Positions 34,325 to 39,315 of a DNA stretch of 39,315 nucleotides are shown here, one piece after another. Every line of letters starts with the position of its first letter. Position 1 is the stretch's first letter. The translations under genes and the position numbers were made by a program. The stretch comes from Pelagicoccus enzymogenes (lineage in GTDB: Bacteria > Verrucomicrobiota > Verrucomicrobiia > Opitutales > Opitutaceae). Under the pieces are notes generated by a model. It made no database searches. It worked only from the letters and a program-made list of their open reading frames with translations, and was not told the origin of the DNA. The stretch covers positions 1 through 39,315 of the forward strand of contig NZ_JACYFG010000034.1 in the NCBI RefSeq assembly GCF_014803405.1. The letters are read 5' to 3'.

Positions 34325-34846
34325 CTAGTGCTCGCGGGTGGTTTCGGCTTTTTCGTCACAGTCGACGACTGTGAACTTGGCCCGGTAGATTTCCTCGCCC
34401 TCGTGGCTGAGCGTAAAGATCCAGTCGCCGAGTCCTTGTTCGTATTCGTGGTCGAAGTAGTAGCCGAAATAGAAGGTGGTGGAACCGTCGTAGACGTGCA
34501 TGGGTTCGCGGCGGCGGAAGCGTTCTTTGCTTCCTCCGTTAGGAAGCTGCATGCGTGGGTAGCGAACTTCTAGGTCGAGATGGGTTAGGTCTTCGGGAAC
34601 GTTGTCGAAGCGGACCTCCAGTTGTAGGCCGGTCTCGAGGCAGTTGGGAATGGTCCAGGTATTGTATTGCAGAATGATGTAATCGTCGTCGACCCACTTG
34701 CCGCCAGTCGGAGTGTCGTCGTCGGGAACTGATTCGCCTCCTATGCGCTGGATATGGTTGTAGCTGAGCAGGGTGGCGTCGAATGGGACTTCGAGAAAGG
34801 GGAATACGGTGGGGACCAGGGCGAGGAGGAGGAGGGCGGCTTTCAT
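34325..34846 (-). CDS. Secreted hypothetical protein (possibly DUF3859-like)
   Basis: A 173-residue protein. A short signal peptide (MKAALLLLALVPTVFPF) is followed by about 150 residues with mostly beta character. The C-terminal half has the ordered strands YFGYYFDHEYEQGLGDWIFTLSHEGEEIYRAKFTVVDC. The 'G.W.f.l...ge.i....F.V' pattern resembles DUF3859 (tentative). Aromatic residues are frequent, and two cysteines (near residues 69 and 162) could form a disulfide. The function is unknown. It is alone on its strand between a REP and a terminator. Confidence 0.75.
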   Translation of the reverse strand: MKAALLLLALVPTVFPFLEVPFDATLLSYNHIQRIGGESVPDDDTPTGGKWVDDDYIILQYNTWTIPNCLETGLQLEVRFDNVPEDLTHLDLEVRYPRMQLPNGGSKERFRRREPMHVYDGSTTFYFGYYFDHEYEQGLGDWIFTLSHEGEEIYRAKFTVVDCDEKAETTREH

Positions 34847-34939
34847 GGGTAACTTTACGAAGCTGCAGGGGGAGGTCGTTTTGTTAAGTCAAAAAAAGAG
34901 GGGGCAACGGAGGTCGAAGATTGGATCCTGCACCGCGGA

Positions 34940-34962
34940 CGCTGGCTAAAGCTCAGCGCTAC
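34940..34962 (-). repeat. REP-like element (GTAG head, different stem)
   Basis: The minus strand reads GTAG then CGCTG-A-GC-TTTA-GC-CAGCG, a hairpin with one bulged base. The stem sequence is unlike that of the other REPs, but the GTAG head is the same. It lies just beyond the cheA terminator. Confidence 0.65.
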
Positions 34963-34970
34963 GAAATAAA

Positions 34971-34998
34971 AATCCCGACTCTGTGGAGAGTCGGGATT
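34971..34998 (-). terminator. Rho-independent terminator for cheA-like gene
   Basis: A perfect 12-bp stem (AATCCCGACTCT / AGAGTCGGGATT) has a 4-base loop and, on the minus strand, a following TTTTTATTT. It lies 38 bp after the CheA-like stop. Confidence 0.9.
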
Positions 34999-35036
34999 CA
35001 TGGAGGGGAAGTAAGCTGTTCGTATCGGTAAATTGA

Positions 35037-37856
35037 TTACGCGGCGGAAATCAGACTGGCGGGATCGAGGATGAGGGCGATGGTGCCGTCTCCAAGTATC
35101 GCTCCGCCGGATACGCCGGGGATGCCCTGCATCATGCCGCCGAGCGACTTGATGACGACTTCTTGCTTGCTGACCATGTCGTCGACGAGCAGGCCGCAGG
35201 GCTTGCCGCCGGTCTCGACGACCACCACAGTGGCGTCTTTCGGCTCGGAGATGGCTCCGGGAATGGCGAAGTGCTGGTGGAGGCGGAAGAGCGGAATGAC
35301 TTGGCCGCGGATGTTGAGGATCTCTTGGTTGCCTTGCACCTTGGCGAGCACCTCGGAATCGGGACGCAGGGCGACCTTGACGGAAGTGGTCGGCAGGATG
35401 AAGCGGTCTTCGCCCACCTTGACCACGAGGCCGTCGACGATGGCCATGGTGAGGGGAAGCAGGATACGGAAGGTGGAGCCTTTGCCGAGCTCGGACTGGA
35501 TCTCTACTTTGCCTCGCAGCTTCTCGATGTTCTTCTTCACTACGTCCATGCCTACGCCGCGTCCGGAAATGTCGGTGATTTGGGCAGCGGTGGAAAAGCC
35601 GGGGGCGAAGATGAGCTTGTAGATCTCTTCTTTGGAAAGCTGGTCGCTCTCGGAGACGATGCCGTTGGCGATGGCCTTGGCGAGCACGCGGTCGGGATCG
35701 ATGCCGCGGCCGTCGTCGGCGAGCTCGATGACGATATTGGAGCCTTGGTGGTAGGCCTTGAGGCTGATGTTTCCGACCTCGTCCTTGCCGGCGGCGCGAC
35801 GATCCTCGGGAGTCGCTTCCAAGCCGTGGTCGAGGGCGTTGCGTACCATGTGCACGAGCGGATCGCCGATCTCTTCGACCACGTTGCGGTCGAGTTCGGT
35901 GTCTTCGCCAAAGGTTTCAAAGCGTACTTTCTTGCCGCACTTGGCGCCGATGTCTCGCACGATGCGGCCCATCTTTTGGAAGGTAGGCTTCACCGGAATC
36001 ATGCGCAGGGCCATGGAGGTGTGCTGCAATTCCTTGGTGATGCGGGTGAGCTGCGACATGTTGCGCTGCAGGGCGGAGTCGCCTGCGGTGCTGCCGCTGC
36101 CGTTGTCTTGGCGGGAGCTTTCGAGAAGCTGGCTTTGTACGATCACGAGCTCGCCGACCATGTCCATGAGGTTGTCGAGTTTGGTCGTGTTGACGCGAAT
36201 CGTAGCGTTTTCGGCGGCCTTGCGCTTGGCGGCTGCCGCAGCTTTGGCGTCCGGTTCTTGTTGAGCGACGGGCGCGGCGGAAGAAGTGGGGGCGGATGGA
36301 ACCGCGGAAATTTCGGGCTCGTCAGCTTGGTCTTCAGCCGCAGATGCTGCGACGGGGGCGGGCGTTTGGGAGGTCGCAGGAGCGCTGGAGGTGTCGCCGG
36401 TCTTCTTGGCCCAGACTTCAGGACCTTCCATGGCCCAGCGGGCGCGGGCCATTAGTTCGCTGACGGGTATGACTTGCGAGGGAGTGGTACCGTTGGCGAG
36501 GGCGTCGGTGATTTGTTCGATGAGCTTGGTGATGGTGTCCTTGGACGCGAGGACGAGGTCGATAATGCCGGTGAAGACGTCGAGCTTGTCGTTGCGGACG
36601 AGGTCCATGAGGGACTCGACTTCGTGGGCGAGTCGGTTGACGGGAACGAGATTGAGGAAGCCGGCCACGCCTTTGATGGTGTGGAAGGAGCGGAACATCG
36701 AGTTGATGGCGTTGCGGCTGGTAACGTCTTGCTCGAGTTCGAGAACGGCGGACTCGATTTGGCTCAGGTGGTCGACGGCCTCGGTATGGAATTCTTGGAG
36801 AAGCTCTTCGTTCTCCTCCATGTTGAGGTCCATGACGACGTCGTATTGGGCGAACTCGGCGAGCAGTCCGTCGTCTTCCTCTTCGCCGTTCGTGACTTGG
36901 GAGGAATCGGCCTCTGCGGGAGTGGCTTCCTCGGGAGCGGAGAAGGGGCTTGGCTCGCGGCCGGACTTGATTTCGGAAAGGGCGGTTTCAAGCCAGACGT
37001 TGAAGTCGGTCAGGATTTGCAGGGCGTAGTGGTCGTAAGCTGCCGCGTTGTCGAGCAGGGCGTCCATCTTGGCGAGGACGGGAGTGACGGCGGCGCTTAC
37101 GGTGTCGTCGGTCTCGAAGTCGTTCTCGAAGTCCTTGAGCAGGGAGTAGACGGGGAGCATGCCCTCGTCGCTGCCGACGCTAGCGAGCAGGAGCTCGGCC
37201 GAAAATTGCTGGGCAAGCTTAGCGAAGATCTCGATGCGGGCTTCGGTCCAGTTTTCGTTTCCTGTCGCAGGAGCGTCTGGTATGGCTTCGAAGCTAGGCT
37301 CTTCGAAGGAAAAGGCTTCCTCCGCTTCCGGCTGGGGCGCGGCAGGTTTCTCCGGGGGAAGCTCGGCGGTGGAAAAGTCGATGTCGTTAAAGCCGGGGAG
37401 TGGAGTGGGTTCGGGGAGTTCCTCGGTTTCGTCCGCGGGAATTTCGAGCGGAGCTTCGTTTTCGGCGGCAGGCTGGTCTTCCTCGTCGTCGAGCACGATG
37501 GCGGCGGGGGCTACGGCTTTGCCGCCCGGTTCCTTGGCGTCGAAGGGGCGGATGGAGGCTTCGTTGCGCAGGCTTTCGATGGCGTCGCTGCACCAGCGGG
37601 CGAAGCCGCGCATGGCTTGTACGGACTCCTCGTCGAAGACCTTGGCCTCGTCGAGCATGGCTTGGATGATCTCTTGGATTCCGACGACTCCTTGGACGAT
37701 TTCGGGGTCCTGGGGGAGGGACCAGGTGATCTCGTTGACGAGACTGAAGATGGGGATGAGGCCGTCGTCCGTACCCGGTTGAGCGAGGTGAGACTCGGAT
37801 GCGAGTTTCGCTGCTATTTCTTCGAATGAGTTTATTTCGTCAGATGACCACGCCAT
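35037..37856 (-). CDS. cheA: CheA-type histidine kinase with duplicated N-terminal domain
   Basis: A 939-residue cytosolic kinase. Domains in order: a helical repeat (about 7-95), an acidic Pro-rich linker, a second copy of the repeat (about 204-296), an HPt domain (about 345-450, phospho-acceptor H392 in FHTIKGVAGFLNL), a disordered Ala/Pro linker, a dimerisation domain (about 553-620), an HATPase_c domain (about 625-800, with HMVRNALDHGLE, DDGRGID and GRGVGMDVV) and a CheW-like domain (about 800-935). The DGLIPIFSL and EGMLPVYSL segments mark equivalent points of the two N-terminal repeats. CheA usually has HPt first. No CheY, CheW or receptor gene is nearby, so it is an orphan, and it may serve a pathway other than motility. 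Confidence 0.9.
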   Translation of the reverse strand: MAWSSDEINSFEEIAAKLASESHLAQPGTDDGLIPIFSLVNEITWSLPQDPEIVQGVVGIQEIIQAMLDEAKVFDEESVQAMRGFARWCSDAIESLRNEASIRPFDAKEPGGKAVAPAAIVLDDEEDQPAAENEAPLEIPADETEELPEPTPLPGFNDIDFSTAELPPEKPAAPQPEAEEAFSFEEPSFEAIPDAPATGNENWTEARIEIFAKLAQQFSAELLLASVGSDEGMLPVYSLLKDFENDFETDDTVSAAVTPVLAKMDALLDNAAAYDHYALQILTDFNVWLETALSEIKSGREPSPFSAPEEATPAEADSSQVTNGEEEDDGLLAEFAQYDVVMDLNMEENEELLQEFHTEAVDHLSQIESAVLELEQDVTSRNAINSMFRSFHTIKGVAGFLNLVPVNRLAHEVESLMDLVRNDKLDVFTGIIDLVLASKDTITKLIEQITDALANGTTPSQVIPVSELMARARWAMEGPEVWAKKTGDTSSAPATSQTPAPVAASAAEDQADEPEISAVPSAPTSSAAPVAQQEPDAKAAAAAKRKAAENATIRVNTTKLDNLMDMVGELVIVQSQLLESSRQDNGSGSTAGDSALQRNMSQLTRITKELQHTSMALRMIPVKPTFQKMGRIVRDIGAKCGKKVRFETFGEDTELDRNVVEEIGDPLVHMVRNALDHGLEATPEDRRAAGKDEVGNISLKAYHQGSNIVIELADDGRGIDPDRVLAKAIANGIVSESDQLSKEEIYKLIFAPGFSTAAQITDISGRGVGMDVVKKNIEKLRGKVEIQSELGKGSTFRILLPLTMAIVDGLVVKVGEDRFILPTTSVKVALRPDSEVLAKVQGNQEILNIRGQVIPLFRLHQHFAIPGAISEPKDATVVVVETGGKPCGLLVDDMVSKQEVVIKSLGGMMQGIPGVSGGAILGDGTIALILDPASLISAA

Positions 37857-38075
37857 GGTGATAAAATCGGTTGCGGGATGGGAATATGTGGGAGTGCCGT
37901 ATTCCGGATCATCGTCGCGGGAGGGTGGTTGCTTGAGTAGAAAAACCGATAATTACCCCTGCTTTTAGACGGAATTACTCAAAGCGGTGGACTGGAGGAG
38001 CTATTTCGCGGGAGTTTTACAAGAGGGGGAAGGGGCGTGGTGAGGTGGATATAGTTTAACCGCTGAGCAACTGTG

Positions 38076-39008
38076 TCACTGAGCAAGCTGTAAGTTAAGT
38101 TTTTTGAACAGGCTTTGTATGTGTATGAGCATCTTCCTCATTCCAGCGACGATGGCGCACTTGTACGGCTTGCCCTTGTCCCTGAGCTTCTGGACGTAAG
38201 GTCTTATCACTTCGTTGTGCACCGCAGCAGTTTTGGTCGCCATGTAGAGGCACCGTCTGACTTTGGCTCTACCCTCTTGGATGCGTCTTTTCTTCTTGGT
38301 CTTTCCGCTGTCGTCGTTGAAGGGGGCGATTCCAGCCAAGGCGACGATCTGGTTCCTGTTGAGGGACTCGATCTCGCTGAGGTGCGCGAGCAGGGTCCAA
38401 GCCGTGACTTCGCCCACGCCGCAGACCGAGAGGGCGATGCCTTGCTGGGAGCGCATCTTCGCGTCGCTTTGGACGAGCTCCCTGATGTCCTCTTCGATCG
38501 TCTCAAGCTCGTTCTGCACGATCGCGATCATGCGCTCGATGGATGGGTGGATGAGAGGATCGCTGTTTTGCCGCCGGTTTTTCTCGCGGCTTAGCTGTTC
38601 GCTCAGATGGCTTCTGCGGTCGAGCAGGGCGGCGAGCTGCTGGCGTTTTTCGCAGGGAGGCGTTTGGGGTCGTATGTTCTTCTCTTTCGCGAAGTTGCGA
38701 ATCATGCGCGCGTCGATGGGGTCGGTCTTTGCCTTGACCCCCTCGCTCTTGGCGTAGTGTCGCACTCGAGCCGGGTTGACCCTGGCGAAGGGGAGGCCCT
38801 TGGCGAGGAGTTGCTGCATGAGGATTCGCTCGTATCCGCCGGTCGCCTCGAAGACGGCCAAGGGCGTCTTGAAGGTGGCGATGTGGTCGGTCAGCTCGCT
38901 AAGGGCGTCTGCTTTGTTGGATACGCTGAAACTTCGCTTGTCGCTGAGCGCTTCAAGTGTATCTTTCGATATGTCGATTGCGATAATGTCGTATTCGGTG
39001 GGATTCAT
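38076..39008 (-). CDS. IS110-family transposase (DEDD and serine catalytic domains)
   Basis: A 310-residue recombinase of the IS110 family. The N-terminal RuvC-like DEDD domain has YDIIAIDISKDTLEAL (D), VFEATGGYE (E) and KTDPIDARMI (the D-D pair). A coiled-coil stretch (about 125-200) precedes the C-terminal Transposase_20 domain with VCGVGEVTAWTLLAHL, ALAGIAPFNDDSGKTKKKR (catalytic serine candidate in DDSGK) and RRCLYMATKTAAVHN. IS110 enzymes use a bridge RNA to choose donor and target. ATG 39008 is chosen because it precedes the conserved DIIAID; the open frame upstream to 39296 coincides with the structured non-coding end and is probably not translated. No frameshift is visible. Confidence 0.92.
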   Translation of the reverse strand: MNPTEYDIIAIDISKDTLEALSDKRSFSVSNKADALSELTDHIATFKTPLAVFEATGGYERILMQQLLAKGLPFARVNPARVRHYAKSEGVKAKTDPIDARMIRNFAKEKNIRPQTPPCEKRQQLAALLDRRSHLSEQLSREKNRRQNSDPLIHPSIERMIAIVQNELETIEEDIRELVQSDAKMRSQQGIALSVCGVGEVTAWTLLAHLSEIESLNRNQIVALAGIAPFNDDSGKTKKKRRIQEGRAKVRRCLYMATKTAAVHNEVIRPYVQKLRDKGKPYKCAIVAGMRKMLIHIQSLFKKLNLQLAQ

Positions 39009-39099
39009 GGCTTGTATCTGTCTTGTAGAGGTGAGCTCGCGTCTTTGATGACGGGCTCTTTCAACTGTTTGATATCCAAGCCAGGTCGCTTCGAGGGAT

Positions 39100-39290
39100 C
39101 GCTGCTCAGCGCTGAGCTCGCTCAATGAGGGCTCCGGACGCAGATTGATCTCACTCGAAACGCGTTCGGACCGGTGGCCGCCGGTTCGAACGATCCTGGC
39201 ATCCTCTGAAAATGCCATTTGCAGAGGGCTTTTCGAGCCCTTCCTCCGACGAGTTATGGACTCATTCTCGGAAGGGCTCAAAAAGCTGGA
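39100..39290 (-). ncRNA. Candidate IS110 bridge RNA
   Basis: On the minus strand, upstream of the transposase, three hairpins stand in a row. GAGCCCTTCC / GGAAGGGCTC (39235-39279) has an internal GAGT-CCATA-ACTC helix between unpaired internal loops. GTTCG-A-ACCGG / CCGGT-C-CGAAC is at 39164-39191. GCTCAGCGCTGAGC is at 39104-39117. In the IS110 group the bridge RNA lies in the 5' non-coding end and uses internal loops to pair with target and donor DNA. The limits of the RNA are estimates. Confidence 0.5.
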
Positions 39291-39315
39291 AATCAATGGT
39301 GGGGAACCTACAAGG

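Larger units (their letters stand above)
38060..39315 (-). mobile_element. IS110-family insertion sequence, truncated by window end
   Basis: It comprises the transposase gene and about 300 bp of structured sequence on its 5' side. IS110 elements lack ordinary terminal inverted repeats, so the boundaries cannot be set from one copy; the low-coordinate end is approximate, and the other end may lie beyond the window. Confidence 0.65.

Noticed and set aside
35163-37829. Two frames of more than 400 codons opposite the CheA-like gene
   Set aside because: Their biased Gly/Leu/Val composition mirrors the codon use of the CheA gene. No motif is recognisable.
39009-39296. N-terminal extension of the IS110 transposase by 96 codons
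   Set aside because: The family N-terminus begins just after ATG 39008, and the extension coincides with the hairpin-rich 5' non-coding end of the element.

Overview
The window reads as a chromosomal segment of a Gram-negative heterotroph with moderately high G+C. The outer-membrane receptor ending in an aromatic residue, periplasmic thioredoxin-like proteins, many GTG starts and the general protein character suggest Verrucomicrobiota, class Opitutae (Opitutales, Pelagicoccus-like). That placement is inference from protein character; no rRNA or other phylogenetic marker is present.

Layout. Bases 1-2011 are mobile DNA: an intact IS481-type element, then a REP-associated tyrosine transposase (RAYT) bracketed by GTAG-headed REP hairpins. 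Bases 2046-5672 hold a DCC-family thiol protein, PEP carboxylase (ppc) and a DoxX-like membrane protein. Bases 5875-9132 form a Mn/Zn/Fe-type ABC importer operon: an ATPase, a permease fused to a DtxR/MntR-like regulatory region, and a second permease, with a TTAG...CTAA operator candidate upstream. Bases 9160-12896 hold a methyltransferase, a SpoU/TrmH RNA methyltransferase, an SNase-fold protein and a tight rhodanese-MauE-peroxiredoxin redox cluster. A small TonB-dependent receptor with a strong terminator follows (12977-14899).

Bases 14938-20112 are mostly minus-strand housekeeping and repair genes: EamA exporter, aat, a hypothetical, periplasmic msrB, SMUG1-type uracil-DNA glycosylase and a DEDDh exonuclease. 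Among them sit a 492-bp gene-free stretch rich in hairpins and a 55-codon small gene with its own promoter candidate and terminator. Bases 20417-26844 carry a hybrid sensor kinase, an RluA-type pseudouridine synthase, an inositol-monophosphatase-family enzyme, an ArsC/Spx-like protein, a SelT/W/H-type Rdx protein and a second methyltransferase. Bases 26859-27540 hold a GxxExxY gene bracketed by copies of a dispersed repeat. recQ, a TlpA-like thioredoxin, an acyltransferase-3, a tRNA-dihydrouridine synthase, a GT-C-like membrane protein and a secreted hypothetical follow. The window closes with a large orphan CheA-type kinase with a duplicated N-terminal domain, and an IS110-family element whose 5' non-coding part folds into hairpins expected of a bridge RNA.

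Themes. Thiol redox and oxidative-damage genes are unusually dense (DCC protein, rhodanese, MauE, peroxiredoxin, MsrB, ArsC/Spx-like, Rdx, TlpA). Nine REP hairpins with GTAG or GTGG heads are scattered through the window near a RAYT. In three cases the GTAG head supplies the stop codon of a gene (RAYT, trmH-like, acyltransferase), and one REP lies inside a coding region. No tRNA, rRNA, CRISPR array or prophage was seen.
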